This document shows positions 6,119 to 14,929 of a DNA stretch of 64,000 nucleotides, piece after piece. The stretch's first letter is position 1; each line of letters begins with the position of its first letter. The DNA lies in assembly GCA_016903675.1 (NCBI GenBank), contig JADQBA010000017.1:1-64000 (forward strand). Direction: 5' to 3'. Origin of the DNA: Stigonema ocellatum SAG 48.90 = DSM 106950. GTDB lineage: Bacteria; Cyanobacteriota; Cyanobacteriia; Cyanobacteriales; Nostocaceae. Under the pieces are notes generated by a model. That model was not told where the DNA came from and did no database searches. It saw only the letters and a list, made by a program, of their open reading frames with translations. A program made the translations under genes and the position numbers.

Positions 6119-9100
6119 ATGATACCAACAACAGAAGTCACTCAAGACATCGGTCTCAAAATCAAAGTTTTTGACGGCTCTTATAAAAACGGTAAAGGAA
6201 AGTTCCTTTCTGAACCAGAAATTATCAAAAATTCTCTTCTGGAACTCATGTTTGAACCAGAAGAACTCGAATCTCTCGCACTGGTCAAAATTGACTCGAA
6301 AAACCCCGACCCCAAACATCTAAGATCCAGAACCTTTGATGGCGTAAAACGACAACTTGCCTTTAGTTCTGGGAATAACTACTACTTTGCAGATGATGAA
6401 CTACGCGCTAAAATAGGCAACCTCTTCCAAACTGAAAAAGATACTGCCTGTCGCTACGGTTCTCTGTTAGTCAGTAACTGCTTTAAGGGAGCAGAGCAAA
6501 TTGAAGGTCTACGGCTCAAAATTGTAGACTATAACAGCAAAGACCCCAAAGAGAAAGCTGAAGCCGAAAAATATAAAACCGGAGACTGTCATGGACAAAT
6601 ATCACCCAGCCTTGTTAAACTCATGGGAGGTTTAACTAACCGACCCTTTCAATTTCGCTTTGCTTGGCTAGAAAATTGGGCAGATAATCCGGAGCAATCC
6701 TTAACCAGTTTCTTGGCTAAAGGCACTTTACTACCTAATGCCACAATAGATGCAGAGGGGTTTGATATTGTCATGGATCGCTCCTCTATTAAAGGTATCA
6801 AGAAAACACTGCTACCCGATTTAATCCCTTGCGGCGAATATGATTTGCCCAGAAGTGCTTTGGGCAACCGGGGTAATGCCAAGGTAACCAACTACGACAA
6901 CAGCTGGCAATTTAGCATCTGGTATAGTGAAGAAGCTCTCAAGAAAGACTTCGTAGAACCAACCCGAAAAGAAGCCGAAAAACTAGCCCAGCTTCAACGC
7001 AACCCTCTTGCCCTAGCTAAACACATCGTTGAAGAGTACGACAAGAAACAGCAGCGTGCCAGGGAACATGCTGCACTCTCAGTTGATGACGACTCATCTA
7101 ATAATGAAAATACTGACAAAAACCAAGAGCAACAAGAATTACGGCTCGTTACTTTGTTACGCAACGACAAATTCGGTCTTTTGCTCGACAGCCCCTTTGT
7201 TGCTGATGCCATGCGACAATACGTTGCTAATCGCTGGTGCGACCTAGCAATCAAGGGAGCTTTCAAATTTAGTTCTGGGATGGCTATGCCATGTACAGAC
7301 TTGGAAAGAGGGACAATTTGCGTACCTCACCTGAGCGAAGGCGACGTTATCACCACTCGCTTTCCAATTGTCTCCAGCGACAACATCAGACGTTATACAA
7401 ACGTTCACAAACCAGAACTGATGAAATACAAAGGTGTTGTCTTCATGCAGCCAAAAGACGCTGAAGAATACCACCAAGCTGACTTCGACGGCGACCAGAT
7501 GGTAATTGCGACCTCCAAAATGCTGCCCCACATTGCCGCCGAAACTCTACGCGCCGGAGAAACCAGGCGCTACGCTGAAGTTAAACAGCGCCCTAAAGTT
7601 CCCTACACCGAAGTCCTAGATAAAAATGGGAAACAAAAATATAAAACTTTGTCGAGCATAGCCGCAGCCAGTTCTCAGAATAAAATCGGTCTAGTCGCCA
7701 CAACAATTGGACGAGTCCAATCATCAGTCCCAAATGAAGATGAAAACCCCCGACTGTTTGAGCGCAAGAAAATAAGACTACTAAACCGCCTGTTCGTAGC
7801 ATTACAGCCTGAAGTTGATTACCAAAAAAGTGCAGAACGCTTGGAGGATGTCAAGGAAATCGACGGGGAAAACTTGCTAAGAGACTCTAAAAAATGGTCG
7901 GAGGCTCATCCAAGTTACTTCTTCGACTTCAAAAAAGACGACCGACTTTACAAAACCTTCCCTATGCCAGCTGATGAGTCCAACCCCATTAATGTGATTC
8001 CCAAAGAAGCGGTAAATCCCCATTGGCAAGCGACGCGTATTCGACACCGCGATCGCCACGAATTTCGGTATCTGTTCCCCAAAGAGACATTCGGCATAGA
8101 CGAACTAGAATGGGCAGAAGAACTCAAAAAACGATCTAAACAAGACATTGCCGCCATCGCCCAACGAATTGGAGACGACAAAGACGCCTTCAATGAAGAG
8201 TTAGGGAAACTCTACGATAGCTACCGTGCCGAAATCGATGAGTTGTTCCCCACAAAAGAAGAACGCTTCCGCGCCGCCGCTGCTACCTGGCATACCCAAC
8301 ATACCAAACTCGACATCGATAGCCACAGAGAGGAATGTTTAAAAATCGCCAAAAACCTAAAAATCACATTTTCCCTTGAACCAGACTACGAATTACTCCA
8401 TGATGCTCTCCCGCGAGATGTCTATGTCCTGCAAGTTCCATTTGGTTTGAAAGTAAATGAATGGAAAGAATCTCTCGACCAGAAAGGCATTAAATATGAG
8501 GCAACTGTTCACCCAGCATTACCACTAGTCGAGTTTGCCTTACTAGACTTATCACCACTACAAATCGAAAAGCTAGAAGCTAGATATGGTAACAACTACA
8601 ACGACATTGACTCTTTCCCTTCGCCCAATAATGTCATGATTGTCCCGCCTGCTGACTGCGCCTGGGTGGAATCGAGAACTGAACCGGGAAAAGCTGCGAT
8701 CGCCTACCATTTATTCATGAACGAAATTGTAGAACAACTACAACAGTTTCAACTTGAGGAAATCAAAGTGCTAGGCATAAAATACAACGACTATGCCAAT
8801 GAAGACTTTGCTACTAAAAAATGGAAAAAGCAGAAAGTCACCCTAGAAGTCGGTACTTTCTCACTGACTGAATCGCACCCAGAATTTTACCGGTACAATG
8901 GCATCCCCATTATTCAAATTGATGGTAAAAATCTGGGAACCTTCGCCCCTGACACCCCTAAACTACCTATCGGCACCACATTCCAAGCTTCATTGGAACC
9001 ATTGGGTGCTGCCGTTGTACTCAATATTGACCCTAATTCCATTCGCTTGCCAGTCGCCCAAAGCGAAACCCAGACAGAAAGTCCTACCCAATTTAATATT

Positions 9101-9457
9101 AACTCAGACTGGCGCAAAGAAATGCAAGACTTGCTCTTTGAAGCCGTCAGCACTACGTACAAACGGAGGCAAGAAATAGAACCTGATAATACTGAAACCA
9201 AACAGTTCAAAATCGGCAACAGTTGGACTGCTTACGTGCAACCCAATGGCGACTTCTTTGTGCGCACAGAGTCCAAACGAACCATCTGCAAAGGCAATAT
9301 TTATACTGGAGAAGAAATTTTACCCCTTACAGAAGCAGGGGCACTGCAATTGCAGGAGATGATTATCCTTCATCAGCAATCAACCCAACTACAATCCCCT
9401 GTTTTAGAACCAAATTCCAGAGAACCAGTTAAAATGAAGGAGATGGAAATAACTTGA
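6119..9457 (+). CDS. Single-chain two-barrel RNA polymerase (RdRP/YonO-like)
   Basis: A 1112-residue protein. The catalytic signature ADFDGDQM is present, with aspartates D455, D457 and D459, the metal-binding triad shared by the beta-prime subunit of RNA polymerase, eukaryotic-type RNA-dependent RNA polymerases and phage YonO. R414-F-P416 about 40 residues earlier matches the conserved RxP before the triad. The first barrel is also recognisable: DCHGQIS at 156-162 (RdRP pattern DGxGxIS), FQFRF at 177-181, K201-G202, and R221-S-S-I-K225 (RdRP pattern RPSxxKF). After the active site NKIGLVATTIG (521-531) fits the IGxIAxxH helix. The C-terminal 400 residues are unfamiliar. No beta-subunit partner is encoded nearby. 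It likely makes RNA on its own; whether the template is DNA or RNA cannot be told. No strong Shine-Dalgarno sequence precedes ATG 6119. Confidence 0.8.
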   Translation: MIPTTEVTQDIGLKIKVFDGSYKNGKGKFLSEPEIIKNSLLELMFEPEELESLALVKIDSKNPDPKHLRSRTFDGVKRQLAFSSGNNYYFADDELRAKIGNLFQTEKDTACRYGSLLVSNCFKGAEQIEGLRLKIVDYNSKDPKEKAEAEKYKTGDCHGQISPSLVKLMGGLTNRPFQFRFAWLENWADNPEQSLTSFLAKGTLLPNATIDAEGFDIVMDRSSIKGIKKTLLPDLIPCGEYDLPRSALGNRGNAKVTNYDNSWQFSIWYSEEALKKDFVEPTRKEAEKLAQLQRNPLALAKHIVEEYDKKQQRAREHAALSVDDDSSNNENTDKNQEQQELRLVTLLRNDKFGLLLDSPFVADAMRQYVANRWCDLAIKGAFKFSSGMAMPCTDLERGTICVPHLSEGDVITTRFPIVSSDNIRRYTNVHKPELMKYKGVVFMQPKDAEEYHQADFDGDQMVIATSKMLPHIAAETLRAGETRRYAEVKQRPKVPYTEVLDKNGKQKYKTLSSIAAASSQNKIGLVATTIGRVQSSVPNEDENPRLFERKKIRLLNRLFVALQPEVDYQKSAERLEDVKEIDGENLLRDSKKWSEAHPSYFFDFKKDDRLYKTFPMPADESNPINVIPKEAVNPHWQATRIRHRDRHEFRYLFPKETFGIDELEWAEELKKRSKQDIAAIAQRIGDDKDAFNEELGKLYDSYRAEIDELFPTKEERFRAAAATWHTQHTKLDIDSHREECLKIAKNLKITFSLEPDYELLHDALPRDVYVLQVPFGLKVNEWKESLDQKGIKYEATVHPALPLVEFALLDLSPLQIEKLEARYGNNYNDIDSFPSPNNVMIVPPADCAWVESRTEPGKAAIAYHLFMNEIVEQLQQFQLEEIKVLGIKYNDYANEDFATKKWKKQKVTLEVGTFSLTESHPEFYRYNGIPIIQIDGKNLGTFAPDTPKLPIGTTFQASLEPLGAAVVLNIDPNSIRLPVAQSETQTESPTQFNINSDWRKEMQDLLFEAVSTTYKRRQEIEPDNTETKQFKIGNSWTAYVQPNGDFFVRTESKRTICKGNIYTGEEILPLTEAGALQLQEMIILHQQSTQLQSPVLEPNSREPVKMKEMEIT

Positions 9458-9477
9458 ACGGAAATACTGAGCGCAGT

Positions 9478-9511
9478 CCCTACCTAAAAATACTATACAT
9501 TTTAGGTAGGG
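9478..9511. terminator. 12-bp perfect stem-loop after the polymerase gene
   Basis: CCCTACCTAAAA pairs perfectly with TTTTAGGTAGGG across a 10-base loop, 20 bases after the polymerase stop codon. A long U-run is missing, but the A-rich 5' arm would give a U-rich tail for transcripts from the opposite strand. Confidence 0.6.
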
Positions 9512-9603
9512 TAAGCGAAGTCAGTTTTCGGGGCTACCAGACGAACCGATTTATTTAGGTGTGCGATCGCCCACGCTTATAACCTCGCCCATGCTGTAAA
9601 CTA

Positions 9604-9634
9604 TCTACACCCTGATATATAAGCAGGTGTAGAC
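9604..9634. promoter_or_regulatory. Inverted TCTACACC/GGTGTAGA operator touching the RHH start codon
   Basis: TCTACACC (9604-9611) and GGTGTAGA (9626-9633) form an inverted pair ending one base before ATG 9635, where the ribosome must bind. The same word GGTGTAGAC recurs three more times inside the gene: 9782-9790, 9888-9896 (inverted) and 9953-9961. Autorepression by the encoded RHH protein is the natural reading. Confidence 0.6.
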
Positions 9635-10300
9635 ATGGCAAAAATTGAACGAGAATCTATTAACTTTAAGCTGCCCAAACCATTGACAACAGCACTCAGA
9701 GCAAAAGCTAAGAAGCTAAACACTACAGCAACGGACTTGGTAATTCAAGGTCTACATCACGTTTTAGATAAAGCATATAACGGTGTAGACAACATTACAG
9801 AAGACCTGATAAATCCGCTAATCATCCGGATCGAGGCACTGGAAGCAAACAGGGTAGCAGATAGTACAGAAAGTAGTATAGAAAATCGTCTACACCACCT
9901 GGAAACTCAATTGAATTATCTGGAAAGCCGTATAGATAAACGTGTGGAAAATGGTGTAGACGATAGCTCAAAACAGAGACTTTCGCTGCTGGAGCAGAAA
10001 ATTGAAGGAATCGCCTTACAGTTGGCACAAATAGAGGGAGCGATCGCCATCCTTGGACAGCGTCAACAAACGAGTCCTAGCAGAAGGCAACCTTTCAACT
10101 ACCATCCACCACAGCTAGAACTTCAACCATTCACTGAAGAAAATTTGGCAAAAAGATTAGCAGCTTCTGCCTCAACTATACGTAACCAGCGCGACACCAC
10201 AAGTCCCAAGGAGTTCGAGTCCTGGTGCCGCCAACGTGACCCAGGTGGGATGGGCTGGCGTTACGACCAAAGGGATAAACTTTATCATCCAGTAAAATAA
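9635..10300 (+). CDS. RHH/coiled-coil DNA-binding protein with repeated sites in its own gene
   Basis: A 221-residue protein. Residues 1-50 form an RHH domain (ESINFKLPKPLTTALRAKAK, then TATDLVIQGLHHVL) like the small protein at 635-850. Residues about 60-135 have heptad-like Leu/Ile spacing and alternate acidic and basic residues, a likely coiled coil. The C-terminal 60 residues include NLAKRLAASASTIRNQR, a helix-turn-helix-like element, and end in a Trp/Tyr-rich tail. Two DNA-binding ends joined by a coiled coil suggest bridging of sites, as in plasmid partition or nucleoid-type proteins. The GGTGTAGAC word occurs in the promoter and three times inside the gene, and a TGTGTAGA/TCTACACA palindrome occurs beside the par locus at 59714. 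It lies between the polymerase and the integrase. Confidence 0.6.
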   Translation: MAKIERESINFKLPKPLTTALRAKAKKLNTTATDLVIQGLHHVLDKAYNGVDNITEDLINPLIIRIEALEANRVADSTESSIENRLHHLETQLNYLESRIDKRVENGVDDSSKQRLSLLEQKIEGIALQLAQIEGAIAILGQRQQTSPSRRQPFNYHPPQLELQPFTEENLAKRLAASASTIRNQRDTTSPKEFESWCRQRDPGGMGWRYDQRDKLYHPVK

Positions 10301-10319
10301 GGTGAACACTTAGAAATAA

Positions 10320-11312
10320 CTAAATCAAATCCGATATCTTGTCCGTCATCTGTTTTTGTAAGTTTTGACGGTTATCATCATATTTCAACACCGTTTGCAC
10401 TTGGGCGTGTCGGCTAAACCTTTGGGTAGCACGGTAGTTACCATTATTCTGATCCAATACCGTAGTAATCGCACTGTGGCGGACGCGGTGTGGTGACATC
10501 TTTTTGGTAATTCCGGCTTGTTGACACAAGTTATCTACCAAGCGTCTAATTGCTTCTCCTGTTATTCGTTCACCGTTTTTGTTATATGCTAGCACAGTGA
10601 ACATGGGTTCATCATTACGTTTTTTCTTACTGGCTTTCAACCAAGTCGCGATCGCAACACTAGTCTTATCCGACAAATCGATGATTTGTTTTTGAGTCCC
10701 CTTGCCCTTACCAAGGATAGCCAAAGTTTTCTCTTTGGCATTAAAATTGCCCACATTTAAAGTGACGATTTCATTGCGCCTCAATGCCAAATCCCAAAGT
10801 AACCGCAAAATGGCATAGTCTCGCTTACCCTTTTGAGTATTGCAGTCAACTAGGGCAATTACCTTAGCGTAGTCAGTTGGTGAAATGCCTTTCGTATCGC
10901 GGTAAACTTCAACCTTCTCCCCTTTTACATCATCAATAGAAAAATTGCACACCCCCAACCGTCGCCCCATCTCCACCATCGACTTGATAGCACTCAGACG
11001 ACGGTTGACTGTTGCTTCGGAAAGTTTTTTCTTAATCAGGTGCGCTTTGTACTTCAAAACGAGAGCAACTGCGTGTTTTTGTTCTAGATGAAGAAATTCC
11101 AAAACTAAATCCCTGCTTGGTTCTTTTTTGGCAATGTACAAAAAGAAGTCCCGTAAATCTTTTTGGTATTCGCGCTTGGTATTGGGCGATCGCTTATCTC
11201 CAATTAACTGCGCTACCACATCAGGGTCATTTTCTAAAGAAAACCCTTCACCAATTGTTAAAGCGAATGAGTTTTCTAAAATACTCAAATTCTCTGGATG
11301 GGTAGAAGTCAT
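10320..11312 (-). CDS. Tyrosine recombinase (XerC/D-like integrase)
   Basis: A 330-residue protein of typical family length. The N-terminal 130 residues form a SAM-like DNA-binding domain (KRSPNTKREYQKDLRDFFLY). The catalytic domain shows the first arginine in LALRRNEIVTLNVGNF, the beta-hairpin lysine in ILGKGKGTQKQ, the HxxR motif in SPHRVRHSA, the second histidine in RFSRHAQ and the nucleophilic tyrosine in VLKYDD. All catalytic residues appear intact. It cuts and rejoins DNA through a 3'-phosphotyrosine. On a plasmid its likely job is dimer resolution or integration. It ends about 20 bases from the convergent RHH gene. No obvious core site with paired arms was found beside it. Confidence 0.9.
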   Translation of the reverse strand: MTSTHPENLSILENSFALTIGEGFSLENDPDVVAQLIGDKRSPNTKREYQKDLRDFFLYIAKKEPSRDLVLEFLHLEQKHAVALVLKYKAHLIKKKLSEATVNRRLSAIKSMVEMGRRLGVCNFSIDDVKGEKVEVYRDTKGISPTDYAKVIALVDCNTQKGKRDYAILRLLWDLALRRNEIVTLNVGNFNAKEKTLAILGKGKGTQKQIIDLSDKTSVAIATWLKASKKKRNDEPMFTVLAYNKNGERITGEAIRRLVDNLCQQAGITKKMSPHRVRHSAITTVLDQNNGNYRATQRFSRHAQVQTVLKYDDNRQNLQKQMTDKISDLI

Positions 11313-11329
11313 ATAGCTTGTGGAGGGTG

Positions 11330-11394
11330 CAGGGGGGCAGGGGGGCAGAGGGGCAGAGGGGCAGAGGGGCAGAGGGGCAGAGGGGCAGAGGGGC
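11330..11394. repeat. Octanucleotide tandem repeat (GAGGGGCA)n
   Basis: About six perfect copies of an 8-bp unit, preceded by two shorter GGGGGGCA variants. This is the short-tandem-repeat type common in heterocyst-forming cyanobacteria. It lies upstream of the integrase start. Confidence 0.9.
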
Positions 11395-11426
11395 TCTTGA
11401 GTGGGGGAGTTTGTGAGTGGGGATGT

Positions 11427-11817
11427 CTAATTTTTTTTCATAAGCCAAGGTGAAGGATTAGTAATCATGTTGACAAGGCAACCTAGAACTTGGTTGTAAA
11501 CTCCATAAAGCTCTCGACCTATTTCTACATCCAAATAATTACATTTTACAGAAAACTCTATCCACGTCTGAGTTTCAGCCGCTTCTGCTTCACAGTCGTT
11601 TAGTTTAGCTACAAATGCTGCTTCGTATCTTCGTTTGCGCCACGCTTCCGCCAGAGAGCGCACAAACAGAGCGTGACGAGCGACGAATCTGGTCAGTGAG
11701 TGAATATCGTTCTTCCACAGGAAACGAATTCGATACCTCAAATATTTTCATTGCGGCATCAAAAGCCATTTCATAAACCCTTAAATCTTTGTGATTCTTA
11801 ATCGCAACTCTATCCAT
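11427..11817 (-). pseudogene. Frameshifted four-helix-bundle protein (23S rRNA IVP family)
   Basis: The N-terminal half starts MDRVAIKNHKDLRVYEMAFD and continues with YSLTDQIRRSSRSVC. The C-terminal half, in the next frame, reads LAEAWRKRRYEAAFVAKLND and ends with a typical NPSPW tail. Together they make a normal-length intervening-sequence/S23-type four-helix bundle of about 125 residues. A single extra base near 11655-11665, where the family has Ala-Asn-Leu-Ala-Glu, breaks the frame. Tandem repeats lie on both sides, an arrangement often seen for this gene in cyanobacteria. The family's role is unknown; here it is probably dead unless the shift is a sequencing error. Confidence 0.85.
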
Positions 11818-11852
11818 CTCCTCTGCTCCTCTGCTCCTCTGCTCCTCTGCCT
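11815..11852. repeat. Octanucleotide tandem repeat (CTGCTCCT)n
   Basis: About four copies of an 8-bp unit directly upstream of the IVP-family pseudogene, the purine strand being GGAGCAGA. They overlap its 5' leader. Confidence 0.85.
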
Positions 11853-12424
11853 TTTGTATTTTACAATCTAAGTAGTGCGAAAAGCGTCATTGTCGCACTA
11901 TATTATTAACTATTAGACGGACGTATGTTGATAAATTTCACTTCCCTTGAACGCACCTTCGGAGCGCGATAACTTTCAATTCTGACATGAAAAAGGTGTA
12001 ATGATTGACTTATGGCTTACGTGATTACTCGGTATTCGCGCTCCAATGAATTCAACAGCGCGTAGACGCTAGTTAGGCTTGTCGTAGACATCGCTCCGAC
12101 GTTAATAGGCTGACGGGGTGCGTTTCGGTAAAAAAGCAAACGTCCAAAGCATCTGCAAATCGGATACTGAGGGCGTTTCTTAATTTTTGCTTCCTGGATG
12201 GGAACGGGTGACGCAAGCGTGTTTACAGCAGGTCAGGTTACGACAAAGGACATATTGCATTTAACGTTTGTGAGATCGCATAAACTGTGATTATGTCTAA
12301 GGTACAAGATAGGCTAGGCGTAGCCCGTCGTAGACATCGCTCTCCTACCCCCTGAACAGTTACGTAGATTGTGTCAGTGCCGCATAATTTGGTATGGTCA
12401 GGCGAGTACCCTTTACAAACCACC
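11853..12424. other. Gene-free stretch with dispersed repeats
   Basis: No gene seen. Two copies of a repeat containing CGTCGTAGACATCGCTC lie near 12078-12098 and 12326-12343; similar short dispersed repeats are common in cyanobacterial spacers. Confidence 0.4.
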
Positions 12425-12850
12425 GTGCCAAATCATTCTAGTCAAACACCAAACTGGCAACCCCTAACTCAACTTCCCCTGATTGCCCAAATGATTGATG
12501 GGGAATTGGCGGAAACCGAAACCCAATATCAAAATCTACAAGCAGCAAAGAGCCGTCCCCATATCCTTGATGATTACACAGTGGGGCGATTAGTTGAAGT
12601 GTTTGGCAAGCGGCAGGAATTCTTTGAAATCTATGCCGAGCAACTAGCTAGGTGGAAAGCAGAGAACTTAAATGCTACTCAGAAAAAGGAAATTGACAGA
12701 CTTGAAGGGCAGTTGAAGAAGTTACGCGGAGCGAATGCTGAGATTTTAGCGTTGACTGATGAGTTGAAAGAGGGAACCATTGAGAAAGTACTCTTGAAGT
12801 CCGACCTAGAGATGGGGCTGGATGTGTTGTTGGGGAAGACGAAGTTTTAG
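12425..12850 (+). CDS. Conserved cyanobacterial hypothetical, coiled-coil
   Basis: I start this at GTG 12425, giving MPNHSSQTPNWQPLTQLPLI, which looks like the normal start of a family I have seen in cyanobacterial accessory regions; an upstream GTG at 12371 is possible. The N-terminal 50 residues precede a conserved ILDDYTVGRLVEVFGKR segment. Residues about 75-125 are a charged coiled coil (NATQKKEIDRLEGQLKKLRG). The protein is soluble, with no catalytic motif. Members often sit near mobile elements. The function is unknown. Confidence 0.6.
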   Translation: MPNHSSQTPNWQPLTQLPLIAQMIDGELAETETQYQNLQAAKSRPHILDDYTVGRLVEVFGKRQEFFEIYAEQLARWKAENLNATQKKEIDRLEGQLKKLRGANAEILALTDELKEGTIEKVLLKSDLEMGLDVLLGKTKF

Positions 12851-13057
12851 GAAGGCGCGAGCCTACTTCACCGCTACCGATTCACGCCCGATTTATTTAA
12901 GTGTGATTGCGATCAGCTCTGCGAACTCAATTGACAGGCGTGGGAAGATCAACAAGAGAATATGTGATCCGCATAGGCTCAGCCTATAAAGTGTAGGGTG
13001 ATCCCAAAGTATTGCAAGAAGCGTGACTACGTGTATGTAGTCCACACAAAACAGAGA

Positions 13058-13093
13058 TGCGATCGCCCAAGGGGCGCAGCGCTTCGCTATCGC
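13058..13093. repeat. 36-bp dispersed repeat, copy 1
   Basis: Starts TGCGATCGCC (HIP1) and ends CTTCGCTATCGC; identical to 13221-13256. Confidence 0.85.
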
Positions 13094-13220
13094 TCACGGG
13101 TGTTTTGAGCTATGCTAGAGATGTCCCCTGAGGAGATAAGAGCATAGCAGGATAGCTCAAAATGTAGGAACCTGTTCTACAACCTCTTAAACCTACCTAC
13201 GGTTTAAATTAGTTTTAGAA

Positions 13221-13256
13221 TGCGATCGCCCAAGGGGCGCAGCGCTTCGCTATCGC
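13221..13256. repeat. 36-bp dispersed repeat, copy 2
   Basis: Identical to 13058-13093 and in the same orientation. Confidence 0.85.
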
Positions 13257-13371
13257 AATTGTCCCGCAATTCCCCTACAATCTGTCTTTGACCTCGTTAC
13301 AGTACAATGCGCTGCTTTTAAATAGCATGCGCCTCCGCGTTAATTAGATTGCGATAAGGCATCCTTATTAG

Positions 13372-13749
13372 TTAATGAGATTGCGATAAGACATCCTTAG
13401 ACGAGTAATTCTCAACATGCTCAAGGTTGCTGAGGTGTCTGGTACCCAGATTGGAACGCGACACATCGGGATGAACAGGTACAGATGCCAAAGAACTTTC
13501 CAGTTCGCATACTGTGCTGATGTACCGTTCCTGAATTTGCAAAGTTCGTAAACACTCGTGAGCGATCGCCTTAGTTCGTTCAGGATGTTTATTGCCAGCA
13601 TAAGCTATAGGCAACCAGTAAGCACGAACAGCTTCTAACACCATACTGGTCGCTGAGGTACGGCTATCTTTCAGGAAACTCAGCAGCTTACTATCTAAGG
13701 AATCGACCGGAACTCGTATTTTGAGATGGAGTGTAATTTCCTCGCTCAT
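13372..13749 (-). CDS. Hypothetical plasmid protein, possibly RHH-like N-terminus
   Basis: A 125-residue protein. Its start has a good Shine-Dalgarno sequence (GGGAG, about 9 bases before ATG 13749). The N-terminal 50 residues (EITLHLKIRVPVDSLDSKLL, then SATSMVLEAVRAYW) read as strand-helix-turn-helix and could be an RHH fold. The rest is mixed and unfamiliar. It is divergent from the conjugation cluster. It might be a transfer or copy-number regulator, but only the fold hint supports that. Confidence 0.5.
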   Translation of the reverse strand: MSEEITLHLKIRVPVDSLDSKLLSFLKDSRTSATSMVLEAVRAYWLPIAYAGNKHPERTKAIAHECLRTLQIQERYISTVCELESSLASVPVHPDVSRSNLGTRHLSNLEHVENYSSKDVLSQSH

Positions 13750-14440
13750 CTTGATTATGCTCCCACTTTTTTACTATGTTTGTTTCCTACTTGCATGGAG
13801 GCAGCAGCGATCTGCCGAACGCAGCAACGCTTCTCTTCTCAAGAGCACTCCTTCGCGCAAGGGACGAGACGCGACCCGATCACTATCGCCTGTGCGTTCG
13901 CTGGCTCCAGTATTTTCGATACCTTTGATTTGATAGGTTGCATAATTGCCATAAAAATTTACGACTAATAAATCTACTATAAACATCTCAACCCTAGAAA
14001 CTCACTCAGCCAAAATACGTATTTAATTCGTAATTTATTCGCAAATATTTTAACTTAGAAATAAAAAAAATCATGAAAAAAATACTGATGCGGCTGCAAG
14101 TCGTAATTGAATCGCTTCACAGTCGCAATTAAATCGATTATCGACGTTTTAAAGGCTTGTTTAATCAGCTATATAGCTTTAGACATAGTAAATATCCAGC
14201 TAAAGAAATACCCGAAATTTATACTCTATTTGACAAATTGGTAATAGCAAAAGCACCTGATATGACAATAGAAAAATGATATTACTAAGGTAGATGTACA
14301 GCTTAACAACAAATTCATAAATCTAGCTAAATTTATGAATTTTTCAACATCAATAACTAATTTATTAAGTGTAAATATTGAATAAATTAGTTTATTAGCG
14401 TCGTGGTAATACGTTATTAAAAAGTAATTTTTTGAACAAG
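13750..14440. other. AT-rich region upstream of the conjugation cluster
   Basis: No gene supported. It is strongly AT-rich from 13990 to 14430, with short direct and inverted AT words such as CTAAATTTATGAATTT near 14325-14341. As the spacer before a MobC-like gene, it is a reasonable place for a promoter or an origin of transfer, but I found no recognisable nic site. Confidence 0.35.
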
Positions 14441-14872
14441 ATGCGTAATAACACACAGATACAAGAGCAATTGCAAGACTCGTGCCATCGGACTGAAGTC
14501 GTCCGAATGCGGGTAACCCCGGTTGAGAAGGAGGACTTGGCAAGGCGAACAACGCAGTCAGGCGAGAAAACTTTATCTGATTATCTCCGCAAACGCGCTT
14601 TCGAGTTTGGTCCTCGTCCTGTAGTGCCAGAAATCAATCAAGAGGTAGCCAGTGAACTGAAACGCATGAGCGCACATCTGCACTCCCTCGCCCTGTTTGC
14701 TCAATCCGCTTTAGCAGCTGGACAGATGCCCAAACAAAACTATGAAATTTTGCGGGAGTTCGGCAGGCAGTTAGCCGAGTACCAGTTGGAGTTAAAAGGC
14801 AAGGTTCTTCAACAAAAGATTGAACAGCAGGATGGCTGCAAAGGAAAGGATCTAGGACAGCGTTGCGACTAA
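14441..14872 (+). CDS. MobC-like relaxosome accessory protein
   Basis: About 143 residues from ATG 14441 (an upstream TTG at 14432 is possible). Residues 20-60 (TEVVRMRVTPVEKEDLARRT, then EKTLSDYLRKRAFE) match the RHH-type DNA-binding part of MobC/TraJ-like mobilisation proteins: a strand with alternating residues, a helix, and a second helix ending in RKRA. The C-terminal part is helical and ends in Lys/Gln-rich sequence. MobC proteins bind next to oriT and help the relaxase open the strands. No relaxase is in the window, so this could also be a regulator of the transfer genes that follow on the same strand 58 bases later. Confidence 0.65.
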   Translation: MRNNTQIQEQLQDSCHRTEVVRMRVTPVEKEDLARRTTQSGEKTLSDYLRKRAFEFGPRPVVPEINQEVASELKRMSAHLHSLALFAQSALAAGQMPKQNYEILREFGRQLAEYQLELKGKVLQQKIEQQDGCKGKDLGQRCD

Positions 14873-14929
14873 ACCTGAAATGCCCTCCCGTGCATTAAAC
14901 AGTCTCAAAAAGAAAGGGGAATTGAAAAA

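Larger units (their letters stand above)
12851..13371. other. Gene-free stretch with paired 36-bp repeats and an inverted repeat
   Basis: No gene seen. It contains two identical copies of a 36-bp repeat (13058-13093 and 13221-13256). Between them is an inverted repeat, TTTTGAGCTAT (13103-13113) with ATAGCTCAAAA (13152-13162). Confidence 0.5.
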
